The notes: generated by a model not told the origin, from the letters alone. A stretch of 64,000 bases of DNA from HNR sp040400085 (GCA_040400085.1 JBBAQX010000021.1:1-64000); one strand, 5' to 3'; shown: positions 49,516-57,693, counted from the stretch's first letter. A program made the numbers and translations.

Positions 49516-50895
49516 TTACTTGCTTCCAGCCGGAGGCTTGGAGCCACTCGGCGGCTTGGATGGACCGGCTGCCGTAGGTCCAGCCGGTTCGGACTTCTGC
49601 TTGCTCTCCATGACTTCCTTGGCGGTAGGAACGTCATCGAGAAGGACAGCTCCGGTCGGCGTGATGACCATCAGCGAGTCGTACTGCTTGCCGGTGATTG
49701 GCTCCCGGCCGTCTTCCTGCCGTGCCTCGTTGATCGTCTTCCAACTTACGCCCGCGAGAGCCTTGGAGTTGATCTGGGCACGGGATGTGCTTTCCTTCAA
49801 GTTCAGGCGGGTGAACCGGAAGGCCAAGTTGTTGTCGGGGCCACCGTAGGTGTCATCCCACACGATCTCGCGCGTGATGTACTCCTGAATGAGCCCAAGT
49901 AGGGGCCGAAGACCGCGATCTTCGGTGTGCTCGGACTGGACGTCAGCAGTGGCCCTGTTGACGTCACTCCCCATCCCGAGGTCCATGGCAGTTAGCCCGA
50001 ACACGGCGCAGATCTTCCTAACGAGGTACATCTGCCATTCGAGGAACTGCATGTCCCGGTTGGAGTGCGGGTTGAACGGGATGAACTTGGCGTTCTTCGT
50101 TCCACCAACGAACGCCATCGCCCCACGGCCCGCCACCTCGCCCTGCCAGTACGCCTTGAAGGCGTCCACCTGCTCGGCCCGGGCTCCCTCGCCAAGATCG
50201 AGCATCCCGTCAGGCGCGGCATTCGTCACCTGTCGGCTGTTGTAGGTGTGACCGTTCAGCTCGGCTTCGATGGTGTTCTTGAGAACTTCAAGCTTGGAAA
50301 GACCAACCACGCGGTAGGTCGACGGGTTCTCCATCATGTAGACCATGTCCGCATTCTTGAAGCGGGCACGCTCGTAGAGATCCGGGTACCAGTAGTACCG
50401 GGTCTCGTCTGGATCTGTCCCGTCCCAATACCTGTTGACGCGGATCGTTGCCCCGTCAACGGGATGGAGGTAGACGAGGTCGCCACGAAGGGTGCGTTCC
50501 TTCTCGATGACCCCGGCGTCGAGGACGAGGATGTCCTCGATGATCGGTTCAATGAACGTACGGAACGAGTTCGCTGACGGGCTCGGGAGGGTGAGCTGCC
50601 GCTTGATCTTCTGACGAAGCTGCTCGCTCGGGTCTGGAAGCTGTGGGTCGTTCTTGACGATGTCCCACTCGCTCTGGCTCACCTGCGACTTGCGAACGTC
50701 GATGGCGGCCCTGACCCATTCAGACCCCTCTGCCCAGCGGCGATACATCCGGGCGCGCGGCTTTCCAACGCGTCCCCTGTCACCAAGCGTGTACGTACCG
50801 CCCTGATTGGAGATGATCGAAGCCGTGCTGTTCTGCGGGATCTCCTTGGGGCTGGTACGGAATGCCTTGGCGACGAAGTCGCCTACGGCGCTCAT
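49516..50895 (-). CDS. portal protein, HK97 type
   Basis: A 459-residue protein with the portal pattern: helical start, beta wing (GVIEKERTLRGDLVYLHPVD), AELNGHTYNSRQVTNAAPDG, then FLEWQMYLVRKICAVFGLTAMDLG and SEHTEDRGLRPLLGLIQEY helices of the stem and clip. A low-complexity Pro/Ser/Lys tail ends it. It forms the dodecameric DNA gate at the packaging vertex. Confidence 0.9.
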   Translation of the reverse strand: MSAVGDFVAKAFRTSPKEIPQNSTASIISNQGGTYTLGDRGRVGKPRARMYRRWAEGSEWVRAAIDVRKSQVSQSEWDIVKNDPQLPDPSEQLRQKIKRQLTLPSPSANSFRTFIEPIIEDILVLDAGVIEKERTLRGDLVYLHPVDGATIRVNRYWDGTDPDETRYYWYPDLYERARFKNADMVYMMENPSTYRVVGLSKLEVLKNTIEAELNGHTYNSRQVTNAAPDGMLDLGEGARAEQVDAFKAYWQGEVAGRGAMAFVGGTKNAKFIPFNPHSNRDMQFLEWQMYLVRKICAVFGLTAMDLGMGSDVNRATADVQSEHTEDRGLRPLLGLIQEYITREIVWDDTYGGPDNNLAFRFTRLNLKESTSRAQINSKALAGVSWKTINEARQEDGREPITGKQYDSLMVITPTGAVLLDDVPTAKEVMESKQKSEPAGPTAAGPSKPPSGSKPPAGSK

Positions 50896-51140
50896 TGCTC
50901 GGCCTCTGTGAAGTGCTTCTGAACGACGCCCGCGTATGCGCCGTTGACGAAGTCGACGGTCATCCGCTGGTTGACCTTGTCAACCGCTTCCGAGTACGTG
51001 TATCTGACGGTGTCCATGCCGGACATCATGTCCACGAGGTGCGGCGGAACAGTCCGCCGTCCATCCCGGAAGGGAAGCTCGTATGGGTCTAGCGGGCCGT
51101 CGCTCTTCTTCCGGCTTGATCCCGGAAACACGAGCGGCAT
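50892..51140 (-). CDS. small protein between terminase and portal, 82 aa
   Basis: ATG 51140 with GGAGG five bases upstream. Pro/Arg-rich N-terminus and a helical C-terminus (YSEAVDKVNQRMTVDFVNG). ATGA overlap with the portal start. Possibly a portal or packaging accessory; not recognised. Confidence 0.6.
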   Translation of the reverse strand: MPLVFPGSSRKKSDGPLDPYELPFRDGRRTVPPHLVDMMSGMDTVRYTYSEAVDKVNQRMTVDFVNGAYAGVVQKHFTEAEQ

Positions 51141-51177
51141 GGTCACCTCCGTTGGATGTTCCGCGAAGCCCGCCGCA

Positions 51178-51636
51178 CTACGGCTGAGGCACTTCGTTGT
51201 AGGAGGACTCGGCGATCAGGATGTAGATGTTCGACCATCCCTTGGTCGATGTCCCTGATGCTTCTACAACAAGACTCGCGTTCGTGGAGAGATAGAACGA
51301 ACGCTGGCCTGTATCAGTCGAGTCATTGCGAAGCCTGACGCGGCCGTCCTCAACGGACAGCACGTCGACCTCGGCCTTGTCGATAATCCTGATCGTTCCG
51401 CCCTGTGCGTAGACATCAAGCGTGATGCCTGTATCCCACACCTCTGGCGTTTCGACCCAAGCGTCGATGACTACTGAGCCAGCCAATGGGGAGAACAGCT
51501 TGTATGCGCCACCGTCTAGAACATCTGGAGTGATCGGCGAGAACTGGAGCAAGCGAACCATTTGCAAGTCCGGCATGTCGGTCATGCGCGGGATCGTGAC
51601 CCAGTTCCCGTCGAAGTCATACATCTGAGATGGCAC
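51178..51636 (-). CDS. beta-rich virion protein candidate, 152 aa
   Basis: All-beta sequence (GSVVIDAWVETPEVWDTGIT; GRVRLRNDSTDTGQRSFYLS) resembling head-fibre or decoration beta sandwiches. It lies three bases from the large terminase stop. Function inferred only from composition and place. Confidence 0.6.
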   Translation of the reverse strand: MPSQMYDFDGNWVTIPRMTDMPDLQMVRLLQFSPITPDVLDGGAYKLFSPLAGSVVIDAWVETPEVWDTGITLDVYAQGGTIRIIDKAEVDVLSVEDGRVRLRNDSTDTGQRSFYLSTNASLVVEASGTSTKGWSNIYILIAESSYNEVPQP

Positions 51637-51639
51637 TGG

Positions 51640-53055
51640 CTATCTCCTAACCGATCCGAAGAAGAAGCCGCCCCCGCCGAGGTCCATTGAGAACCCAAGC
51701 GCGTCGATCATGTCGTCATGGCCCTTGGGGAAGCTGAGCTGTTCGCGCTCGAAGTCGCTACCTTCGAGAGAGCTGTGATGGAAGACCTTGTGGGCCTCGT
51801 ACTTCGCGGCCACCGCGCGCGCACGCGTGACCTTGTCTACGTCCGACTTGCGGCCCTCGATCGGAATGCGTGGGTAGTCTCGCATGACCTCTTGGATCAG
51901 CGTGGACTGGAACTGGTTCGACTCGCAGATGACGAGACCCATCGTCGGGTAGGCCATGTGGCCGTCGTTGATGAACTCGGCGTGGTGGGTTTCACGCTTG
52001 TCTCGGTAGACCGAGAGCACGTAGAAGTCCCCGTTGTCGTTGTCCTCTGCGGAGATGACCCGGGCCGTGAAGTCAGCGCGCTCCTTCTCGGATGACGCGA
52101 GGTCGATCCCCATGCGGATCGTGTAGGAACGCCCTTCAGGGAGGACGTTGAAGTATTGGAAGTTCCTCTTCAGGAAGACGTTGCCCGTCATCAGCCCGCT
52201 GATGTCGTTCTGGTACGAGCAGGAAAAGAGCGCCGTCCCCATCGCGACCCGCTCCTCGTGGAGCTTCTCGATGGGCCAGTAGCTAGGCCAGTACGAGAAC
52301 TCGTTGCCGTCCTCGTCGGTCTGGATGGCGGGAATGACCAGATGTTTCCACCCTCGTCCGCCCTTCTCGACCGGATCGATGAGGTGCTGGTACAGGTCGT
52401 CCTCGGCCCATCTGGTCCCAAGGATGATGATGATGCCGCCCGGGACGAGGCAAGGTCGGAGGGTCTTCCAGAACCACGTCTCGACCTTCTCGCGCGCCTC
52501 CGTCGTCAGGGTGTTCTCTTCATCGAGGATGTCGTCGCAGATGATGACGTCGAACCGCTTGCTGATGATCGCGCCACCCGCGCCAGCTGAGTAAAGCGTG
52601 ACGTCCTTGCTGCCAGCCCACCGCGAGTCTGCTCTCAGCCACTCGACGTCTGTCCACTTCTGGGCCGACTTGAGGTTCCCGAACAGCTCATGCTGCTGAG
52701 TGTTCGCTTCGAGCGTGTACCTGATCGCTCGGCTGAAGTCGTTCGCCTGCTTCGCCGTGTTGGAGATCAGGCCGATCCTGATGTCCTTGTCGGTGCTGAT
52801 CTTGTGCGCGAGCTTGATCGTGTTGCCCCACGTGGTCTTGGCGGATCCACGAGGCATGAGGATGACGATGTTCTCGCGCTTCTCGATCGCCCGGTCGATG
52901 GCGTCGACCATGATCCGGTGGTGCGGCTCGGCCTCATAGCCGAAGACGTACTCGCCGTAGGCGTAGACGTCAGTGGGAGCGAGCTGACGAAGGATCAGGC
53001 CGCGAAGATGTTCCCTCTGTTGGTCCGACAACCTGTCGGGGTCGAAGTGCTGCAA
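51640..53055 (-). CDS. terL: terminase large subunit
   Basis: A 471-residue packaging motor. Walker A is LMPRGSAKTT (67-75), Walker B is DVIICDDILDEEN (168-180), and the C-terminal RNase H-like nuclease has IRMGIDLASS and HDDMIDALG. TTG start eleven bases after GAGGGATC. It would translocate DNA into the prohead and cut it. The first 86 bases overlap the small subunit. Confidence 0.95.
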   Translation of the reverse strand: MQHFDPDRLSDQQREHLRGLILRQLAPTDVYAYGEYVFGYEAEPHHRIMVDAIDRAIEKRENIVILMPRGSAKTTWGNTIKLAHKISTDKDIRIGLISNTAKQANDFSRAIRYTLEANTQQHELFGNLKSAQKWTDVEWLRADSRWAGSKDVTLYSAGAGGAIISKRFDVIICDDILDEENTLTTEAREKVETWFWKTLRPCLVPGGIIIILGTRWAEDDLYQHLIDPVEKGGRGWKHLVIPAIQTDEDGNEFSYWPSYWPIEKLHEERVAMGTALFSCSYQNDISGLMTGNVFLKRNFQYFNVLPEGRSYTIRMGIDLASSEKERADFTARVISAEDNDNGDFYVLSVYRDKRETHHAEFINDGHMAYPTMGLVICESNQFQSTLIQEVMRDYPRIPIEGRKSDVDKVTRARAVAAKYEAHKVFHHSSLEGSDFEREQLSFPKGHDDMIDALGFSMDLGGGGFFFGSVRR

Positions 53056-53530
53056 GTAGATCCCTCATGGTTTCAGGGTCAGCCTGCGTCAGCACATCGA
53101 TCCCGAGGTTCCGGTTCTCGTTGATCTGAGTCGGCTGACCGATGAGGCTCTGGAACTTGTCGATCAGGATCGCGAGATCCCGGGGGTGGATCCGCATCAC
53201 CTTGCGGCGCTTGGTGGACCCTCCGACCTCGTACTCCTCTTCGGCGTCCATGTCTTCGGCCATCTTGAGGATGCCCGCGTGGATCACTTCGAGGGCGTCG
53301 AGTTGGATCTCGGCGATCTTCGTGGCCCGCTTCTGAGCAAGATGCTCCAGAGATTTGTTCTCCACCTGCCGGTTGAACTCAGTCCGCTTCTGGTCCCAGT
53401 CCTCACGCTTTGCCCGCGCGTTGACCGTCGACCACGTGGGGATGTCGTTGGCGCGGCACAGCTCGCGGATCGACATGGACCCCTGAACGTACTGGTTCTT
53501 CAGGCTGATGTAGTCGTACTTCGTGCCCAC
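52970..53530 (-). CDS. terS: terminase small subunit
   Basis: A 186-residue protein with an N-terminal helix-turn-helix (SMSIRELCRANDIPTWSTVN) for pac/cos DNA recognition, a long coiled-coil oligomerisation region (residues 45-95) and a C-terminal segment that should contact the large subunit. GTG start. The 86-base overlap with terL makes translational coupling likely. Confidence 0.85.
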   Translation of the reverse strand: MGTKYDYISLKNQYVQGSMSIRELCRANDIPTWSTVNARAKREDWDQKRTEFNRQVENKSLEHLAQKRATKIAEIQLDALEVIHAGILKMAEDMDAEEEYEVGGSTKRRKVMRIHPRDLAILIDKFQSLIGQPTQINENRNLGIDVLTQADPETMRDLLAALRPRQVVGPTEGTSSRPDPSSARSH

Positions 53531-54064
53531 CTAGCAGTCAAGCCCCAGATCGAAGATGGTGAACTCGCCCCACGCAATGATCCCGCCGTTGTCCTCGCCC
53601 GCCTCGGTGGTGACAGTCACCCCGATCACCTGACCGTCCGAGTAGATGTTGAACGAAGAACGCTGCTCGGTGATCGCCCCATCAGATCCAACGCCCGGTG
53701 GCTTCAGGAACAGGAGTTCCTTGCCGATGCCGACGGTAACGCTCTTCTTGGGAGTACCAGTTCCACCGGCCAGCGTGGAGATGACATAGCCGGTGTAAGC
53801 AAGCAGACGACCATGCCCGGAGGTGGATCCATCATTGTCGGGCGGAAGACCAGTCGGACGAAGCTTCCCGTCCTGATCTACCGGCCAGAGAGGAGCGACA
53901 CTGCCCGACTTGGCTACGAGAGCAACCTCCTGAGTGGCGCTCGGTCCGACCGTTCCAGAGTTCCACTCGTAGGTTCCGATCACCTTCCAGCGACCAGACG
54001 TGATCTCGACAGGGTTGCCTCCCTCATCGAAGACCCAGCCTTCTCCTCCGCGCCAGTCAGTCAT
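53531..54064 (-). CDS. beta-rich virion protein candidate, 177 aa
   Basis: ATG 54064 with AGGAG six bases upstream. Gly/Thr/Ser-rich beta pattern (GGNPVEITSGRWKVIGTYEW; GHGRLLAYTGYVISTLAGGT). It may be a head or fibre component placed before the terminase genes. Not recognised. Confidence 0.6.
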   Translation of the reverse strand: MTDWRGGEGWVFDEGGNPVEITSGRWKVIGTYEWNSGTVGPSATQEVALVAKSGSVAPLWPVDQDGKLRPTGLPPDNDGSTSGHGRLLAYTGYVISTLAGGTGTPKKSVTVGIGKELLFLKPPGVGSDGAITEQRSSFNIYSDGQVIGVTVTTEAGEDNGGIIAWGEFTIFDLGLDC

Positions 54065-54065
54065 G

Positions 54066-54698
54066 TCACACTCCTGCAATGTAATCGGCGCAGATCAGCT
54101 CAAGAGCCGCCCAGTCCTCTACGCCCTCGCCTTCCTTCACCTTGCCGATCGCCTGATCGATGACCAGTGCGGCCGAGTGAGGTAGACGGTAGATGCGCTC
54201 GACCCACGCCCGAGCCTCTTCCTGCTTCTCTTCCACCTTGGGCCGCTTGAGCGCGTCCCAGTCGAAGTCTGCCTTACGCTCGGCGATCATCTCGGCGAGC
54301 CGCTCCCGCTTGTAGGGGAGCACGCGCTCAAGATCAAGCATCGAGCGACGAGTCGAAAGATCACGAACCAGCGCCGCGAGCTTCTCTTCGTTCGGCTTGC
54401 CCCGGAGATCGTTGAGGACGATCGTCAGCTGCTCGGCGATCTCATCATTCACGACCAGCACGATCGCCGGGATGAAGATCAAGCCCAGCTCGGCGGCTCC
54501 CTTCCAGCGGTGCTCGCCGTCGATGATCTCGTACTTGTCGCCAACCTGACGAACAGTTACCGGGTCAACGAACCCGAACTCCCGGATGGACTCAACCTCC
54601 TTGCGGTAGGTCTCGTCGTCCATCTTGTTGGGGTTCCACGGGTTGGGGAACATGTCCGCCACCCGCAGATACACCATCTCGATCTCGGTGCCCTTCAT
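54066..54698 (-). CDS. ParB/Srx-superfamily protein
   Basis: A 210-residue protein. IREFGFVDPVTVRQVGDKYE and IIDGEHRWKGAAELGLIFIP (residues 38-80) are the ParB/sulfiredoxin N-terminal motifs, with DGEHRW (60-65) as the nucleotide-contacting box. A helical C-terminal part follows (130-205). ATG 54698 overlaps the upstream TGA. Such phage proteins include nucleases, kinases and modification factors; the exact activity is open. Confidence 0.78.
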   Translation of the reverse strand: MKGTEIEMVYLRVADMFPNPWNPNKMDDETYRKEVESIREFGFVDPVTVRQVGDKYEIIDGEHRWKGAAELGLIFIPAIVLVVNDEIAEQLTIVLNDLRGKPNEEKLAALVRDLSTRRSMLDLERVLPYKRERLAEMIAERKADFDWDALKRPKVEEKQEEARAWVERIYRLPHSAALVIDQAIGKVKEGEGVEDWAALELICADYIAGV

Positions 54699-55033
54699 CG
54701 CTGGACGTTCCTCGCGATGCCGGTCAGCCGCCCGTCGCTCACGGAAACCATGACGATGGTGGGATGCCCCAGAAGAAGACGCTCCATGAACAGCACGGCA
54801 ATCTGCTCGGGGGATGGGTTGAGCATCGGAAACATCTCGTTGAAGCTGCGATCGGCGACGCCATCGAGAACATCGATGAGGTCTTCCTCCAGCTTGTTCT
54901 CCTTGCCGAGCTTCTCGACTTCCACGACCCAATGATGTCCATGGTGTCGCACGCAACGGGCACGATCTGGTTCGTTTCCGATGAGCTGATGGTGCGCATC
55001 GAACTCGCTGCGCACGCGAACGAACTGCTCCAC
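54695..55033 (-). CDS. QueD/PTPS-fold protein with altered active site
   Basis: GTG 55033 has GGAGGGATCACC directly upstream. The 112-residue product has the tunnel-fold signatures of 6-carboxytetrahydropterin synthase: FDAHHQL (His15), Cys27 and HGH at 31-33 (zinc and substrate), and NPSPEQIA near 72-79. The usual catalytic Asp-His pair reads Asp61-Arg62 and the late Glu appears to be Asp100, so activity may be changed or lost. Intact QueD acts in preQ0/queuosine and 7-deazaguanine synthesis. Confidence 0.7.
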   Translation of the reverse strand: MEQFVRVRSEFDAHHQLIGNEPDRARCVRHHGHHWVVEVEKLGKENKLEEDLIDVLDGVADRSFNEMFPMLNPSPEQIAVLFMERLLLGHPTIVMVSVSDGRLTGIARNVQR

Positions 55034-55060
55034 GGTGATCCCTCCCGTGTCTATCCACCT

Positions 55061-55104
55061 GAACGAAGAGACGGGGTGACCACTGAAGGCCACCCCGTCC
55101 GTTC
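55061..55104 (-). terminator. long hairpin before the QueD-like gene
   Basis: GACGGGGTG (55070-55078) pairs with CACCCCGTC (55091-55099), extended inward by C-G pairs and outward by GAACG/CGTTC across a bulge. It sits between the antitoxin-like stop and the QueD-like ribosome binding site. Two further small hairpins lie at 55110-55180. It could terminate, attenuate or form part of a regulatory leader. Confidence 0.6.
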
Positions 55105-55206
55105 GAGGTTGCTCAGGTAGCCCCAGCCCCCTGAGCAGATGTGCTGTTTGAGCGAGTCTATCAGCACAGTCGTGCTGCGTGTAGACCTACAGCGCGATTA
55201 TCGCCA

Positions 55207-55431
55207 TCAGAAATCCGATTGCGGCTCCTGCGACGACGCACCAGACGATGAAGGTGACGCACCCGAGAGGTCGCTGCGCCTTGGATTGGGGGTCCACGTC
55301 CCGATGACCTCGATGAATGGCTTCCGACTACGGATGACCCGCACGGTCTCGGTGATGGTCGGGAACGTGTCCCGGAACTCGCGAACCCCGATCATCGGGT
55401 ACTCGCGTCGCTGATGGCTACGATCGGCCAT
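55207..55431 (-). CDS. antitoxin-like (Phd/YefM type) protein
   Basis: A 74-residue protein with GGAGGGATC five bases before the ATG. IGVREFRDTFPTITETVRVI followed by FIEVIGTWTP resembles the N-terminal DNA-binding part of Phd/YefM antitoxins (start beta strand, R/K-rich helix, beta strand). The C-terminus is disordered. No toxin gene is adjacent, so it may be an orphan regulator or a defence against a host toxin. Confidence 0.55.
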   Translation of the reverse strand: MADRSHQRREYPMIGVREFRDTFPTITETVRVIRSRKPFIEVIGTWTPNPRRSDLSGASPSSSGASSQEPQSDF

Positions 55432-55686
55432 CTAGGATCCCTCCTCGTCACCGAAGTCGTCTGGGGTTTGGATGGGTGGCCCATCCCATGTCTGAGAGCC
55501 CGTGTCATAGCGCCAGTCGATCAGGAACTCAGAAAGAGTCAGGAGTTCCATTCGGCCGCCCCCATCAACAGCGATCACGGCGAGAACGTCATCGACCGTG
55601 ATGAGTCCAACCAAGATCCGAGGCAGTTCATCAGCCGTTGCCGTGGCTGGCAGGGGCGGGCTGAAGGTCGCGATGCTAGTCGCCAA
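55432..55686 (-). CDS. hypothetical protein, 84 aa
   Basis: TTG start immediately after GGAGGGATC. Beta-rich start, then an acidic C-terminus (TPDDFGDEEGS). No family recognised. Confidence 0.55.
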   Translation of the reverse strand: MATSIATFSPPLPATATADELPRILVGLITVDDVLAVIAVDGGGRMELLTLSEFLIDWRYDTGSQTWDGPPIQTPDDFGDEEGS

Positions 55687-55742
55687 GATCCCTCCTGTAT
55701 GCGGCCCAGCTTGGTACCGCGATGGTACACCTGCCGGGTCGC

Positions 55743-56099
55743 TTATTGGTCATCGTTTCTGATGGGGCTGATGCCGAACCCAGCGAACAGGATCCGCATC
55801 TTCTTGCGGGCCATCTCCTGCTCCATCTCGGTCGGCATCTCCGCGATGCGGGCCTCGGCGTACTTGAGAAACCTGTCGCGCGGATGGCACTCACCAAGCT
55901 CCTGAGACAGATCGATGCGGCCCTCGGTGATCGTCTCCGGGTTCTTCAGCTCCATGAAGTAGAGGTCGTCCCATGGCTTGTCGCTCGGGATCTTGACCCC
56001 CAGAGCGAGTCCAAGAGGCCAGAGCACGAACGAGTTGACGGCCCAGAGCACACCAGCCGCCCTGATCTCGTTGGGGCTCATACCCTCCCAGTCAGTCAT
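55743..56099 (-). CDS. hypothetical protein, 118 aa
   Basis: Helical protein with a hydrophobic stretch (AGVLWAVNSFVLWPLGLALG) that may be one membrane helix or a buried hairpin, then a charged helical C-terminus rich in Glu, Met and Arg. It overlaps the upstream gene by eight bases. Unrecognised. Confidence 0.6.
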   Translation of the reverse strand: MTDWEGMSPNEIRAAGVLWAVNSFVLWPLGLALGVKIPSDKPWDDLYFMELKNPETITEGRIDLSQELGECHPRDRFLKYAEARIAEMPTEMEQEMARKKMRILFAGFGISPIRNDDQ

Positions 56100-56295
56100 C
56101 GGAAGCCTCGATCAACACACGACCGAAGGCCCGGATGTTGTAGCGATCGAAGTCCGTGATCCCGACGTAGATGTCGATGTCCTGAATGAGCAGGAGTTCG
56201 CTGAGGTTGACGACGGTTCCGTCCCTCTCGACCGTGACCAACTTCACTCGACCAGCCTTGTCCTTCTTGATCCGCAGGATTGGCAACTCAGTCAT
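56092..56295 (-). CDS. hypothetical beta protein, 67 aa
   Basis: Compact beta-rich sequence (LRIKKDKAGRVKLVTVERDG) with an acidic C-terminus. Start and stop overlap the neighbouring genes. Not recognised. Confidence 0.58.
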   Translation of the reverse strand: MTELPILRIKKDKAGRVKLVTVERDGTVVNLSELLLIQDIDIYVGITDFDRYNIRAFGRVLIEASDD

Positions 56296-56515
56296 CGGTC
56301 ACCCACTCTTCGATGTCGTTCACAATCTCTGTCCCATCGGGGTACACAGTGACGGTGTACCTACGATGCAGCGTTTGTCCGTTTGCGACTACGAGAGCGG
56401 GCTCGCCTACGGGCACGCGCGCTTCGGTCGGGACCGCTCCGGTTCGCGAATGGGGACCGTCCGGCAATCGCAGTCCTTCGGACGTCACGAGTAACGGGCG
56501 TGATTGGCTTTCCAT
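56288..56515 (-). CDS. hypothetical protein, 75 aa
   Basis: GGAAGGATC lies just before the ATG. Beta pattern (QTLHRRYTVTVYPDGTEIVN) with an acidic end. It overlaps the 3' third of the upstream reading frame. Function unknown. Confidence 0.5.
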   Translation of the reverse strand: MESQSRPLLVTSEGLRLPDGPHSRTGAVPTEARVPVGEPALVVANGQTLHRRYTVTVYPDGTEIVNDIEEWVTDD

Positions 56516-56723
56516 CCGATCCTTCCTTCCAGTCGAAGATGAGGCCCTCGATGTTGAAGAGAACTACCGGGGCATTCAGCTCGATCTTGCTGGTCGTGTT
56601 CATCTCCCGAAGGAGGCCACGAACACGATGCGTCTTCTCCGGGAAGTGAAGGATCACCTCCATCGGCACAACCACGTCAGGCATGAACAGTTCTCCGCTC
56701 AAGGTATGCGTCCACGTCTTCAA
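56361..56723 (-). CDS. hypothetical protein, C-terminus overlapped
   Basis: The first 80 residues are beta-rich and plausible (DVVVPMEVILHFPEKTHRVR). The last 40 are Arg/Ser-rich and lie in another frame of the next gene, so the coding constraint there is doubtful. Not recognised. Confidence 0.5.
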   Translation of the reverse strand: MKTWTHTLSGELFMPDVVVPMEVILHFPEKTHRVRGLLREMNTTSKIELNAPVVLFNIEGLIFDWKEGSDGKPITPVTRDVRRTAIAGRSPFANRSGPDRSARARRRARSRSRKRTNAAS

Positions 56724-56862
56724 CGTGGTAGCGGCGATCGCCGCGCTGAACGATCCTCGTGAACGGAAGCTCTGATGCGGGGAGCCGCTTCACGGTGTTG
56801 AGATGGACCCCCATGTAGAGGGCAACCTCTCGGGCGGTAAGCCAAACGACCTCGATCTTCAT
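56677..56862 (-). CDS. excisionase-like helix-turn-helix protein, 61 aa
   Basis: LTAREVALYMGVHLNTVKRL followed by FTRIVQRGDRRYHVEDVDAY is the MerR/excisionase-type winged helix: recognition helix, wing with Arg-Arg-Tyr, then DVDAYLERR. ATG 56862 overlaps the upstream TGA. Without an integrase in the window it is more likely a transcription or DNA-architecture factor than a true excisionase. Confidence 0.78.
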   Translation of the reverse strand: MKIEVVWLTAREVALYMGVHLNTVKRLPASELPFTRIVQRGDRRYHVEDVDAYLERRTVHA

Positions 56863-57137
56863 TCCTTCCGTCCCCTGTCTGCCTCGCGGTAGTAAGCGCG
56901 AGTACGCGCGTCCAACTTGCTCTCGTCTGGCACATGTAGCCAGTCCATGTCGATGTAGACCTCGGTCAAGTTCCGAACCCCAAGGTTTCGATAGATGCGG
57001 GCCTTGTGGTTCTTGATCGTTTGCTCGGACACGCCGAGCGTGATTGCTGCCTCTGCGTTGGTGTAGCCCGTCTTGGCGATCAGCCGCAGAACCTCCATCT
57101 GCTTGGGAGTGATCCTCGCGCGTCGGATCTTCACCAT
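56859..57137 (-). CDS. LuxR/GerE-type DNA-binding protein, 92 aa
   Basis: ITPKQMEVLRLIAKTGYTNAEAAITLGVSEQTIKNHKARI is a textbook LuxR C-terminal helix-turn-helix (residues about 7-60). There is no receiver or sensor domain. AAAGGG precedes the ATG. It is paired with an excisionase-type regulator in a four-base overlap. A late-gene or host regulator is possible. Confidence 0.82.
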   Translation of the reverse strand: MVKIRRARITPKQMEVLRLIAKTGYTNAEAAITLGVSEQTIKNHKARIYRNLGVRNLTEVYIDMDWLHVPDESKLDARTRAYYREADRGRKE

Positions 57138-57352
57138 GGCCCTTTCTTGACACCCTTCTGGGGCTGCATTCGCGGCTTCGCGAACTTCTCCCAGCACTCG
57201 TTGCAGACATCGAGGCTACCTGCCGCGTGGGCTCGGCTGGTCCACTTCTCGTTGATCTTCTTGATGGTCATGCGCCGTAGCCCGAACCGGAGAACCTCGT
57301 TCTTCGGTGAAGACGGGATGCCGCAGATGTCGCAGGTCTTCCAGTTGCTCAT
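57131..57352 (-). CDS. zinc-binding protein, 73 aa
   Basis: CDIC at 7-10 and CNEC near 50 form a treble-clef-like pair, with a basic middle and C-terminus (KKINEKW; QKGVKKGPW). It overlaps the LuxR-type gene by seven bases. Possibly nucleic-acid binding. Confidence 0.65.
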   Translation of the reverse strand: MSNWKTCDICGIPSSPKNEVLRFGLRRMTIKKINEKWTSRAHAAGSLDVCNECWEKFAKPRMQPQKGVKKGPW

Positions 57353-57693
57353 GCCGCGTCGCCACGCAGCAACTTCCGCCTCATCCGTTGGTACTCGCGT
57401 CGTTGCGCCCTGCGCTCCCGTTCGTAGGCGGGCAGGTATTGCGGCGCGTTCTTTCTCAGGTATATGCGGTAGTGCCTAGAGGCAGCCGCCTTGTACGACC
57501 TGAAGTCGGGGTCCTGCCCCTTCATGCGGGCGTACAGGCGAGCCCGCTCTCGCTCGCACGATCGGCACATATGCCACTTGTTGAGCCTCCAGAACTCGGT
57601 CGAGATCGGCCACCAGTCTCCGCAGTGCGGACAGCGAAGTTCAGGGCCGTCGATCAACGAGAGGCGAAGCCGAAGTTGGGGCTCAGCCGTCAT
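57349..57693 (-). CDS. basic zinc-ribbon protein, 114 aa
   Basis: CPHC near 21 and CRSC near 43 enclose WWPISTEFWRLNKWHM; the rest is highly basic and helical (RREYQRMRRKLLRG). It may be an HNH-like remnant or a DNA-binding protein. ATGA coupling on both sides. Confidence 0.65.
   Translation of the reverse strand: MTAEPQLRLRLSLIDGPELRCPHCGDWWPISTEFWRLNKWHMCRSCERERARLYARMKGQDPDFRSYKAAASRHYRIYLRKNAPQYLPAYERERRAQRREYQRMRRKLLRGDAA

Noticed and set aside
56677..57137. Lysogeny module (excisionase plus regulator)
   Set aside because: The helix-turn-helix proteins are real, but there is no integrase, attachment-site repeat or CI-like repressor in the window, so temperate lifestyle is not supported.
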